The notes under the pieces were generated by a model. It had not been told where the DNA came from, searched no databases, and saw only the letters and a program-made list of their open reading frames with translations. Both the position numbers and the translations under genes were made by a program. A stretch of 64,000 nt of DNA from Sporanaerobacter acetigenes DSM 13106 (lineage in GTDB: Bacteria > Bacillota > Clostridia > Tissierellales > Sporanaerobacteraceae): positions 32,342 to 96,341 of the forward strand of contig NZ_FQXR01000010.1 of NCBI RefSeq assembly GCF_900130025.1. Reading direction: 5' to 3'. Below are positions 52,483 to 60,954 of this stretch, one piece after another. The first letter of the stretch is position 1. Each line of letters begins with the position of its first letter.

Positions 52483-53754
52483 CTATTTCCCCTCCTCTAC
52501 AATTTCTACAACAATTTGACCCTTATTTTCATAGTCTTTAAACTTTTCACTATCAAATTTCACCACTACCATTTCTGCCGGTCTAACTATTCTACGTTTT
52601 TCACTATAGATAAGCACCTTGTTTAAATATACATTCACAGTACATTTTGGAATGACCTTTTTAGTTCTCATATATAGGGATACCTTTTCCTCTAAATCCT
52701 CCAAATTTAATTTTGAAGGCACTACCAACGAAATATTTTCTCCAGCTGTTATTTCAATAGGCATTTCACTTGCTTTTTTCCCTTTTATATAATTTAAAGC
52801 TCCTCTGGCAGCCAATTCACCAGTTTCAGATACATAATCAACAAGGTCAAATACTGCCACCACATTGCCAGCTGCAAATATTCCAGGTATATTTGTCATC
52901 ATATAGCTATCCAATTCAGGGCCTTTGGTCACTTGAGAAATCTTTACATTTGCTTTTCTACTCAATTCATTTTCAGGTATAAGTCCCACAGAAAGGACCA
53001 ATAAATCGCAATCAATATATCTTTCTGTCCCCTTTATAGGCTCTAAATTTTTATCAACTTGTGCAACAGTTACTCCTTCAATCCTTTCATTTCCATGTAT
53101 CTCAACTACTGTTGTAGATAGATGCAATGGAATATTGTAATCATTCAAACACTGAGCTATATTTCTATTTAGTCCTCCTGGATTTGCCATGACTTCATAT
53201 ACACCTTCCACCTCTATTCCTTCCCAAGTCATTCTCCTTGCCATTATAAGGCCTATATCTCCTGAACCCAATATGACTGCCTTTTTCCCAGGAAGTAAGC
53301 CTTCTACATTCATGTATCTTTGTACTGCACCAGCCGTAAGCACTCCTGATGGGCGAGTTCCCCAAATAAATACTTGATTTTTTGTCCTTTCTCGGCAACC
53401 CATAGCTAAAATAATTGCCTTTGTTTCTACTTTTATGACACCATCTTCTTTATTTACAGCATGAATAATTTTGTCCTCAGATATATCAAGTACCATAGTA
53501 TTTAGTTTTACATCTATATCAGTCTTTTCTATTTCATCTATAAAATGTTGTGCATATTGAGGTCCAGACATCTGCCTTTTAAATCTGTGAAGGCCAAATC
53601 CATCGTGAATACACTGTTCTAATATACCGCCAAGTTCATCATTTCTTTCAAGTATCATCACATTTTCTATTCCCTGTCTTTTTGCCTCCAAAGCTGCTGC
53701 AAGGCCGGCTGGTCCTCCCCCAATCACTACTACGTCTCTATGAATAGTCTTCAT
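52483..53754 (-). CDS. GlpB-like FAD-dependent pyridine nucleotide oxidoreductase
   Basis: A 423-residue flavoprotein. The first Rossmann motif is DVVVIGGGPAGLAAALEAKR near 7-26, a second GSGDIGLIMARR near 172, and NIPGIFAAGNVVAVFDLVDY near 300-320 is the FAD-binding Asp block. It resembles the electron-accepting subunit of opine/glycerol-3-phosphate-type dehydrogenases. ATG 53754 has GGAGGG upstream; the frame continues 30 codons into the previous gene without one. Works with the GlpA-like protein and DUF1667. Confidence 0.87.
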   Translation of the reverse strand: MKTIHRDVVVIGGGPAGLAAALEAKRQGIENVMILERNDELGGILEQCIHDGFGLHRFKRQMSGPQYAQHFIDEIEKTDIDVKLNTMVLDISEDKIIHAVNKEDGVIKVETKAIILAMGCRERTKNQVFIWGTRPSGVLTAGAVQRYMNVEGLLPGKKAVILGSGDIGLIMARRMTWEGIEVEGVYEVMANPGGLNRNIAQCLNDYNIPLHLSTTVVEIHGNERIEGVTVAQVDKNLEPIKGTERYIDCDLLVLSVGLIPENELSRKANVKISQVTKGPELDSYMMTNIPGIFAAGNVVAVFDLVDYVSETGELAARGALNYIKGKKASEMPIEITAGENISLVVPSKLNLEDLEEKVSLYMRTKKVIPKCTVNVYLNKVLIYSEKRRIVRPAEMVVVKFDSEKFKDYENKGQIVVEIVEEGK

Positions 53755-53767
53755 ATTTTTCCCTCCA

Positions 53768-55477
53768 TTATCGTGATTTACTTTCAATGATATATGAGCC
53801 CTTGCCTTTTTGTGTGATTTCAGTAACATCCACGCCCAATTCACGAGCTAATATTTTGACAATCTTTGGCCCACAGAATCCACCCTGACAACGTCCCATA
53901 CTCGCACGAGTACGACGCTTTATTGCATCTACAGTTGTGGCAGGAATTGGTGAATGAATAGCCTCAACAATTTCTGCTTCTGTAATAGTTTCACAACGGC
54001 AAACTACATGCCCATACAATGGATTTTCTTTAATCAATTTGTCTTGTTCTCCAAAAGACAATTTTCTAAATTGTACAGGTGGTTTTCTAATAGGATTATA
54101 ATCTGGATTCTTTTCAATTCCTCCTGCATCTTTTAGAACTATGTTTTCCACCATCTCTGCAATTGCTGGAGCTGATGCAAGGCCTGGGGATTGAATTCCG
54201 GCAACATTTATAAATCCCTTTACTTTCTTTGACATACCTATGATGAAATCTTCCTTATAGTCTGCAGGACGTATCCCGCTAAAATATGTGATCACATCTC
54301 TTCTACTTATATGTTCCTCAACTCTCGCACCAGATTCAAAAGCATAGTCAAATTCAACCTTTGTCACAGTCAAATCTTCCTTATCCATTATTTCAGTAGC
54401 AGAAGGTCCCCACAATTGATTCCCTTCAGGAGTTTGTTGTGGCCCACCACCCTTTGACTCTTTATTTCTCTTACTGTTTACAAGTCCTGAAGAACGTGTA
54501 ACCCCAGCTTTATTTTTATCAAATATCAATATAGTACCCCTTCTTGGATGCAGAGTGAAAAATTTATCTCCTGCCATTTCAGCAATATCATCTGCATAAA
54601 TTCCAGCACAGTTTATCACATATTTTCCCTTAAAAATACCTTTATCTGTAATGACACCTGCGACTTTTCCATTATCCGTCATTACATCTACGACTTCTGT
54701 ATTAAGATGAAATTTCACTCCATTGGTAGCCGCATTTTCCGCCAACGCAATGACAACTCCAAATCCATCTACATAAGCAGTAGTAGGAGTATATAATCCC
54801 ATAAGAGGCTTTTTCTTTATATTTGGCTCCATTTTCATTACTTCTTCGCCCTTAAGCTTTTTCATATGGGGAACTCTGTTTAATTTTCCTGCTATACTTG
54901 CAAGTCTTACAATTTTCATATCTTCTTTGCTGTTGGCAAGTATTATAGAACCTGTCCTCTTAAATTCAAATCCCAATTCTTCCGCCCATTTAGTATACAT
55001 TGCATTGCCCTTTACATTTAACTTTGCCTTAAGTGTTCCTGGATAAGCAGCATTCCCAGGATGAATCATACCATTGTTGGCCTTTGAAGCTCCTTCAGCC
55101 ACATCTTCATGTTTTTCAAGCAAAACAATATTCAATTTATATTTAGAAAGTTCTCTTGCAATGCCACATCCAGTCACTCCACCGCCTATTATGATGACAT
55201 CTGATTCATCTACAACTCCTATCTTTCTCCCTTTTTCTATAAGCTTCTTTTTATCCTTTTTAAGTACATTCGCACCCTTGACCCCTATATCATTGACAAC
55301 TCCATATACTCCTTTGGTCTTTCCAGCAATATGTCCAATTTCAACAACCTGATCCCAACTATCTACCTCACCTTTAAGAAAAACCACCTTGTCTTCATTG
55401 ACTTCAACTTCAATGTTGTATCGGGATAGTTTTTCATTTTGTTTTATTTTAGTTAAAATTTTATTCTTTATTTTCAA
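53768..55477 (-). CDS. GlpA-like FAD dehydrogenase with BON and [2Fe-2S] domains
   Basis: A 569-residue three-part protein. Residues 1-68 look like a BON domain (EVNEDKVVFLKGEVDSWDQV, TKGVYGVVNDIGV), rarely seen on a dehydrogenase. Residues 92-440 are a DAO/GlpA FAD domain (DVIIIGGGVTGCGIAREL). The C-terminus is a BFD-like cluster domain with Cys about 493, 495, 530 and 535 (VCRCET, GRCQGGFC). It oxidises a polyol or sugar phosphate. TTG 55477 has GGAACGGGGG before it; an ATG 11 codons upstream lies inside a palindrome and has no ribosome site. Confidence 0.85.
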   Translation of the reverse strand: MKIKNKILTKIKQNEKLSRYNIEVEVNEDKVVFLKGEVDSWDQVVEIGHIAGKTKGVYGVVNDIGVKGANVLKKDKKKLIEKGRKIGVVDESDVIIIGGGVTGCGIARELSKYKLNIVLLEKHEDVAEGASKANNGMIHPGNAAYPGTLKAKLNVKGNAMYTKWAEELGFEFKRTGSIILANSKEDMKIVRLASIAGKLNRVPHMKKLKGEEVMKMEPNIKKKPLMGLYTPTTAYVDGFGVVIALAENAATNGVKFHLNTEVVDVMTDNGKVAGVITDKGIFKGKYVINCAGIYADDIAEMAGDKFFTLHPRRGTILIFDKNKAGVTRSSGLVNSKRNKESKGGGPQQTPEGNQLWGPSATEIMDKEDLTVTKVEFDYAFESGARVEEHISRRDVITYFSGIRPADYKEDFIIGMSKKVKGFINVAGIQSPGLASAPAIAEMVENIVLKDAGGIEKNPDYNPIRKPPVQFRKLSFGEQDKLIKENPLYGHVVCRCETITEAEIVEAIHSPIPATTVDAIKRRTRASMGRCQGGFCGPKIVKILARELGVDVTEITQKGKGSYIIESKSR

Positions 55478-55501
55478 TACCAAAACCCCCGTTCCTTTTT
55501 C

Positions 55502-55523
55502 AATGTACATTTTTATGTACTTT
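55502..55523. promoter_or_regulatory. Operator-like palindrome before the redox operon
   Basis: GTACAT (55505-55510), TTTT, ATGTAC (55515-55520), with extended arms AATGTACAT and ATGTACTTT. Further GTAC units lie at 55528 and 55545. It sits 25 to 45 bases upstream of the chosen start, a usual place for a repressor site. The regulator may be YhfZ. Confidence 0.55.
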
Positions 55524-55611
55524 CATTGTACTACATAGTTCTTCGTACTTCAATAGATTTTTATAAAATTTTCTAAAAATTTAAATAAGTTTAAAATTTT
55601 GAAGTTTCCAA

Positions 55612-55640
55612 TTGACATACATTATAAAATGAACTAGTAT
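55612..55640 (+). promoter_or_regulatory. Promoter candidate for the 55.7-kb MATE gene
   Basis: TTGACA at 55612-55617, 17 bases, then TAGTAT at 55635-55640. The ATG is 47 bases downstream with AGGAGATG before it. Confidence 0.55.
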
Positions 55641-55686
55641 ATATTATATATTTAGAGACACTAAACAATTTGTAGGAGATGATAAT

Positions 55687-57063
55687 ATGAATGAACAATT
55701 AGACAATGAACTTCTTACAGGAGATCTTCGAAAAAATCTCCTCAAAATGTCTATCCCTACTATGCTGGGATTTTTCCTTCAAGCAGTATATGATATAGTA
55801 GATATGATATGGATAGGTAGAATATCAGCTTCTGCTGTCGCCGGAGTGACAATTTTTTCTACAGTATTCTGGATGGTAGAAGTATTAAATGAAATAATAG
55901 GCACCAGTTCTATTTCTCTCATATCCCAAAACTATGGCATGGGAAATACAGAAAAGACAAGAAAGGTTGTTGAACAAACCCTTACTTTTAAAGCACTTGT
56001 CGCAATCATAGCAGCAGTATTTATGGCTTTTTTCTTAGAACCTCTTTTGGGATTTTTCACAAGTGAAAAAGAAGTTGTACAAGCTGCACTTGATTATGGA
56101 TATATAAGGATATTCTTTTTACCTATAATGTTTTCTTCTTATTCTGTAAATACGGCTTTGAGATGCTTAGGAGATGCTAAAAGCCCTATGTACATAATGA
56201 TAGCAGCTGCCATTACAAATATAATTTTGGACCCCTTGTTTATGTTTGAATACTTTCCTGGAACCAATATACCAGGACTTAATTTAGGTGTATTTGGAGC
56301 AGCATTGGCTACAGTTATTTCAACAGTAGTAGCTTTCAGCATAGGATTTGGAATGCTTCTTAAAGGAGATAAAAAAGTTAAAATTTCTATTAAAGGCCTA
56401 TTTAGCTTGGATTGGGAAATAGATAAGAAACTACTGACTATAGGATTGCCTTCTGGTATAGAAATTCTTTCTAGAAACTTGGCAAGTATATTTACACTAA
56501 AATTTGTTTCCCTATATGGAACCAATACAGTGGCTGCCATGGGAATTGGCGGAAGATTATTTAACTTTGCATTTATGCCCATAATGGGAATAGTCATGGG
56601 AAGCAGTACCATTGTAGGTCAATGTTTAGGTGCAAATGATATAAAAAGGGCCAAAGATACAGCAAAGTTTTCTGCACTGTTTAACTTCGTCATGATGGGT
56701 ATTCTTTCAATCATAGCTATTATATTTCCTAAACAATTGATGAAAATATTCATAGATGATGTAAATGTAATAGAAGTTGGAAAATCTATGATTCAAATAA
56801 TGATACCTGCATTAGCCTTTGGTGGAGCTGCTATGGGACTGGGTTCAGTTTTCGCTGGTTCAGGTCACAATACTCCTTTTTTATTGTCTAGTTTGGTATC
56901 TAGATGGGGAGTACAAGTACCACTCATTTTCTTAGCCACAAAAGTATTCCATCTATCAGTAATATACGTATGGATTAGTTTTTTAGTTGCAGATGCTATG
57001 GAAATGTTAATAGTATTTATCGCCTATAAAAGAGGAACTTGGGAAAATAAAAGAGTTTCATAA
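55687..57063 (+). CDS. MATE family efflux transporter
   Basis: A 458-residue, twelve-helix MATE protein. First-half motif SIPTMLGFFLQAVYDIVDMIWIG near 21-43; second-half motif TIGLPSGIEILSRNLAS near 255-271. TAGGAGATGATA precedes the ATG. A single gene flanked by its own promoter and terminator. It differs from the MATE at 18.1 kb and is likely a drug or metabolite exporter. Confidence 0.87.
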   Translation: MNEQLDNELLTGDLRKNLLKMSIPTMLGFFLQAVYDIVDMIWIGRISASAVAGVTIFSTVFWMVEVLNEIIGTSSISLISQNYGMGNTEKTRKVVEQTLTFKALVAIIAAVFMAFFLEPLLGFFTSEKEVVQAALDYGYIRIFFLPIMFSSYSVNTALRCLGDAKSPMYIMIAAAITNIILDPLFMFEYFPGTNIPGLNLGVFGAALATVISTVVAFSIGFGMLLKGDKKVKISIKGLFSLDWEIDKKLLTIGLPSGIEILSRNLASIFTLKFVSLYGTNTVAAMGIGGRLFNFAFMPIMGIVMGSSTIVGQCLGANDIKRAKDTAKFSALFNFVMMGILSIIAIIFPKQLMKIFIDDVNVIEVGKSMIQIMIPALAFGGAAMGLGSVFAGSGHNTPFLLSSLVSRWGVQVPLIFLATKVFHLSVIYVWISFLVADAMEMLIVFIAYKRGTWENKRVS

Positions 57064-57067
57064 TTTA

Positions 57068-57102
57068 AAACACTCCTCAAACTATGAGTTTAAGGAGTGT
57101 TT
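57068..57102. terminator. Bidirectional terminator between convergent genes
   Basis: AACACTCCT (57069-57077) pairs with AGGAGTGTT (57093-57101), and AAACT/AGTTT extends the stem inside. It separates the plus-strand MATE gene from the minus-strand aminotransferase. Confidence 0.85.
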
Positions 57103-57107
57103 ATTTA

Positions 57108-58304
57108 TTATAATCTATTCACTGCTTCTTCTATTCTCTTTAGCCCTTCCTTAAGAGTTGAGCGAGGACATCCTATATTTAATCGTACAAAACTTCCACA
57201 TCTTCTAGAAAAATTAGATCCTAAATTGACTCCAACTTTAGCTTCATTCGCAAAAAAGTCCATGAGTTGCTCCCCTTCTAAACCCAATCCACTACAATCA
57301 AGCCATACAAGATAGGTAGCTTCAGGCCTAATTGGCACAATTTGGGGTATTTTTTCTTCAAAATATTTCATGAGAAAATTTAAATTATCTTCAAGATACA
57401 CCAAAAGTTCTTCCAGCCATTCTTCACCATTTCTATAGGCTACTTCCAAGGCAATACTTCCAAATATATTTCCACCATCTATATGTAAAGTCTCCAGTGT
57501 ATTGTTAAACATACTTCTAATTCTTTTATTAGGTATGATAATAGCTGAGGTAGAGAGTCCTGCAAGGCTGAAAGTCTTACTTGGAGAAATACAAGTTACT
57601 GTGCACTGGGCCAATTCTTCTGACAATGAAGCTATTGGAATATGCTTATGTCCACTATATATAATATCAGAATGTATTTCATCAGAAACAATAAGTATAT
57701 TGTTTTCTACACATATTCTGCCTAATTCCAACAACTCTTCTTTGCTCCAAGATCTACCTGTTGGGTTGTGAGGATTACACAATAAAAACATTTTCACCCT
57801 ATTGTCAAATTCACCACTATCTTGTATGCATATTTGCTCTCTCAACTTGTCCAAATCCATATGATAATGATTGTCTTTTAAAATAAGTTCATTGTCTACC
57901 TTGATTCTGCCATTAGCTTCTACTACTGATTGAAATGGAGGATAAATTGGAGATTGTATGACCACTTTATCTCCAGGACGTGTAAATGTATTAACACACA
58001 TGCTCAAGGCAGGTACAATACCAGGACTAAATGTTATCCATTCACTATCTATATCCCATCCATGCCTTTTTTTAACCCAATCTACTACAGTTTCATTGTA
58101 GGATTGTCCTCTGTATGTATAGCCATATATGCCATGTTCAAGTCTCTTTCTCATAGCTTCTATAACTTCTATGGGAGCCTTAAAATCCGTATCGGCAACC
58201 CACATGGGGACTATATCATCTCTACCAAATACATCCTTGCAGTCGTCCCATTTCGAACTATTGGTGCCTCTTCTGTCTATAACTTCATCAAAATCATAGT
58301 TCAT
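57108..58304 (-). CDS. PatB/MalY family aminotransferase (C-S lyase)
   Basis: A 398-residue PLP enzyme. MWVADTDFKAPIEVIEAMRKR near 34-54 is the MalY/PatB signature, LLCNPHNPTGRSWSKEELLELG near 170-190, and the PLP lysine in SPSKTFSLAGLSTS near 235. It likely performs beta-elimination of cystathionine or cysteine S-conjugates. AGGAGGAAG precedes ATG 58304. Confidence 0.9.
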   Translation of the reverse strand: MNYDFDEVIDRRGTNSSKWDDCKDVFGRDDIVPMWVADTDFKAPIEVIEAMRKRLEHGIYGYTYRGQSYNETVVDWVKKRHGWDIDSEWITFSPGIVPALSMCVNTFTRPGDKVVIQSPIYPPFQSVVEANGRIKVDNELILKDNHYHMDLDKLREQICIQDSGEFDNRVKMFLLCNPHNPTGRSWSKEELLELGRICVENNILIVSDEIHSDIIYSGHKHIPIASLSEELAQCTVTCISPSKTFSLAGLSTSAIIIPNKRIRSMFNNTLETLHIDGGNIFGSIALEVAYRNGEEWLEELLVYLEDNLNFLMKYFEEKIPQIVPIRPEATYLVWLDCSGLGLEGEQLMDFFANEAKVGVNLGSNFSRRCGSFVRLNIGCPRSTLKEGLKRIEEAVNRL

Positions 58305-58494
58305 TTTTCTTCCTCCTATCATCTTGTTTATTTATGCTATTTTCTTTATACATCTTCTTTACCACAATTATATTATAACAAAGTTTCATCTGTGAAAATA
58401 AAAAATTTGATACACTAACTTGTCAAACTTATGTAGAAAAATAATTATTTAAGTGTTAGAATATTTTTACTTGACAGATAAGGGGGTTTTATTT

Positions 58495-58914
58495 ATGGAA
58501 AAGATAAACGTAGCACATTTAGTTAAATCTGAAGATTTAAATCATCATGGTACATTATTTGCTGGCAGAATGGCTGAATGGTTTGTAGAAGCTTGCTTTA
58601 TTTGTGCAGCAAAAGTCACAGAAAAACCTCAAAATGTGGTCTGCGTCAATATACACGGTCTCACTTTCACCCAGCCTGGAAACAAAGGAGACATCATAAA
58701 CATGGAAACTTCAGTTGCTAAAGCTGGAAGAACTAGTTTTACAGTATATGGCAAAATCACAAAAAACAATTCAGAACGTATTGTTTCAGATGGATTTGTA
58801 ACTTTTGTATTCGTAGATGAAAATGGCAAAACTACTCCCCACAATATCACTATGGATGAAGCAAAAAGTAGTGAAGAAATAGCTATTAGAGAAAGAGCAA
58901 AAAATTTAAGATAA
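58495..58914 (+). CDS. Acyl-CoA thioesterase, hotdog fold
   Basis: A 139-residue thioesterase: NHHGTLFAGRMAEWFVEACF near 17-36 is the hotdog helix of YciA/BACH-type enzymes, followed by the five-strand sheet (VCVNIHGLTFTQPGNKGDII). ATG 58495 follows AGGGGG; a frame upstream of it lacks a site. Hydrolyses acyl-CoA; chain specificity unknown. Confidence 0.87.
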   Translation: MEKINVAHLVKSEDLNHHGTLFAGRMAEWFVEACFICAAKVTEKPQNVVCVNIHGLTFTQPGNKGDIINMETSVAKAGRTSFTVYGKITKNNSERIVSDGFVTFVFVDENGKTTPHNITMDEAKSSEEIAIRERAKNLR

Positions 58915-58939
58915 AAATAAAGATTATGAAAGTTTCATT

Positions 58940-58972
58940 AAAAAATAGTAGCTGATAAAGCTACTATTTTTT
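58940..58972 (+). terminator. Rho-independent terminator after the thioesterase
   Basis: AAAAATAGTAGC pairs with GCTACTATTTTT around a seven-base loop, with the T-run continuous on the plus strand. Confidence 0.9.
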
Positions 58973-59121
58973 ATACTCTACACATTAGTATAATCTTTTT
59001 TCAATTTGTTCATATATTTTATAATTGTTTTCATTAAAATAAAACTGCATTCTCTATAAACATAAAATAATTTGACTCTGAACATCCAGCAGAAATTTTG
59101 TCTTTCAAATTTCTTGTGAAA

Positions 59122-60954
59122 TTATGCATGCACCAAATTTTCTTCCTTTACATACCACTTACTTTGGGCTTGAAACATTTCGGCATATTTGCCCTTTTTA
59201 TTTATCAGTTCTTCATGATTTCCTATTTCAACTATTCGTCCTTTATCCATGACAACTATTCTGTCTGCTATCTTTGCAGAACCTAATCTATGAGTTACTA
59301 TGATTGCGGTATTTCCTTCGGACATCTCTGCAAATTTTCGGTATATTTTCGTCTCTTCTACGGGATCTATTGCTGCTGTAGGTTCATCAAGAACTATCAT
59401 ATTGTGAATTCTGTAAAATCCTCTTGCTATTGCTATCCTCTGCCACTGGCCTCCCGACAAATCCACCCCGTCAAATTCACGGGAAAGCATCGTTTCATAC
59501 CCTTTGGGAAACTTCTCCTCATTGACTTCCAAATCAGCTTTCAATGCCGCTTCTTTTAATGCTTTCTGTTCAGCCTCATAACTTTTCTGAGAGCCATTCT
59601 CTAACGAACTTATGGAGATATTTTCTTTAAGTGTCATTTGATATTTCTGATATTTTTGAAACACCGCCGAGGTATTTCCATAAAGGGTTTCAAAGGAAGC
59701 TTCTGAAGTATTGACTCCTCCGATGAATACCTTTCCTTCTGTAGGAGTGTATATTCCCAGCATAAGTTTAACCAGCGTAGTTTTACCTGCTCCGTTTTCT
59801 CCCACTATGGCAATTGTTTCTCCAGATTTAACTTTCAAATTTACGTCGGACAGAGAAGAACTTTTTGTTCCCGGATAGCTAAAGGAAACATTTTTTACCG
59901 ATATATCGGGAACTTTATCAACAATTATATCCTTTCCTGTTCTTTCAGGTATTTCAAAAAATCTTATAAGGTTTTTTACCGTTCCCATGTCCTGTGTAAT
60001 GATTCCTATATGACTATATATCATTTCTTCCATTACAAATATCATAAATCCCATAGATGAAAATACAGCTCCGAAAGCCCCTACCGATATATCTCCTTTT
60101 AAAAGGCTATCAAAAAGCAAATACAAAACTCCCATATATCCTAAGAGGGTTATCATCTTCATGGAAAGTTCCATAAGAATTGACTTTTTTTGAGCCTTCC
60201 ATATTTTTTTGTTAAGCATCTTCAACGACGATAGATACAAATCTTTAAAATATCCGAAAGCTCCGAGAAGCCTTGTTTCTTTATAATATTCCCTGTCTCC
60301 CATACATCTTTCGTAGTATTCATACTCTCTCCTTATAGGTACGGATTCATCGGCAAGTTCACTGAAAGTCTTTACTCTCATTATCTGATTAAAAACAGTG
60401 GGGATAAATATTAATATTATGGATACTGCAAGAATAGGCCTTAGTCTGTAAAGATACACAACCATAAATAAAAAATAAAACAGATAAACCGTAAAGATAC
60501 TTGTCAATCCAGATAGCAATTCCACACTGCTCGCCGCCCCTTCTTGAGCCTTTTTTATATCGTCTAAGTATTTTGTGTCGTCAAAAACTATGGGATCCAA
60601 TTTTCCAGCCTTTTCGTTTATCCTTTTTCCCATATATCCTATAATCAAGTTTTCTTTGTTGTTATACATAAAATTATCAATACCGTTTAATATCCGGCAT
60701 AATATTAATGCCGCTGCTAAGGCTGCCGCCATTAATATTATTTTCCTAAATCCACCGGTCACTTTTATGAAATCAGCAACGGAATCAAAAAACTTTTGAG
60801 TCATGTATACGCTAAATCCATGAGACAAGCCGTGGAGAATCCCAGCTCCAGTACTTACAATAACATAAATGGGGCAAGCTTTAAAGGCCATTGGAACAAT
60901 CTTATGTAATATTTCAAAAAAAGAAATGTCATTTTTATTTTTGTCATCTATCAT
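59122..60954 (-). CDS. ABC exporter half-transporter (second gene of a pair)
   Basis: 610 residues. Six helices within residues 15-320, then a nucleotide-binding domain with Walker A GENGAGKTT, signature LSGGQWQRIAIARG, Walker B MIVLDEPTAAID and switch His IVTHRLGSA. The LSGGQW form is common in peptide and lantibiotic-type exporters. All catalytic residues are present. Its ATG lies within the stop of the upstream ABC gene (4-base overlap), so the two form a heterodimer. No peptidase domain. Confidence 0.88.
   Translation of the reverse strand: MIDDKNKNDISFFEILHKIVPMAFKACPIYVIVSTGAGILHGLSHGFSVYMTQKFFDSVADFIKVTGGFRKIILMAAALAAALILCRILNGIDNFMYNNKENLIIGYMGKRINEKAGKLDPIVFDDTKYLDDIKKAQEGAASSVELLSGLTSIFTVYLFYFLFMVVYLYRLRPILAVSIILIFIPTVFNQIMRVKTFSELADESVPIRREYEYYERCMGDREYYKETRLLGAFGYFKDLYLSSLKMLNKKIWKAQKKSILMELSMKMITLLGYMGVLYLLFDSLLKGDISVGAFGAVFSSMGFMIFVMEEMIYSHIGIITQDMGTVKNLIRFFEIPERTGKDIIVDKVPDISVKNVSFSYPGTKSSSLSDVNLKVKSGETIAIVGENGAGKTTLVKLMLGIYTPTEGKVFIGGVNTSEASFETLYGNTSAVFQKYQKYQMTLKENISISSLENGSQKSYEAEQKALKEAALKADLEVNEEKFPKGYETMLSREFDGVDLSGGQWQRIAIARGFYRIHNMIVLDEPTAAIDPVEETKIYRKFAEMSEGNTAIIVTHRLGSAKIADRIVVMDKGRIVEIGNHEELINKKGKYAEMFQAQSKWYVKEENLVHA

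Noticed and set aside
56139..56612. 157-codon minus-strand frame
   Set aside because: Antisense shadow of the MATE gene.
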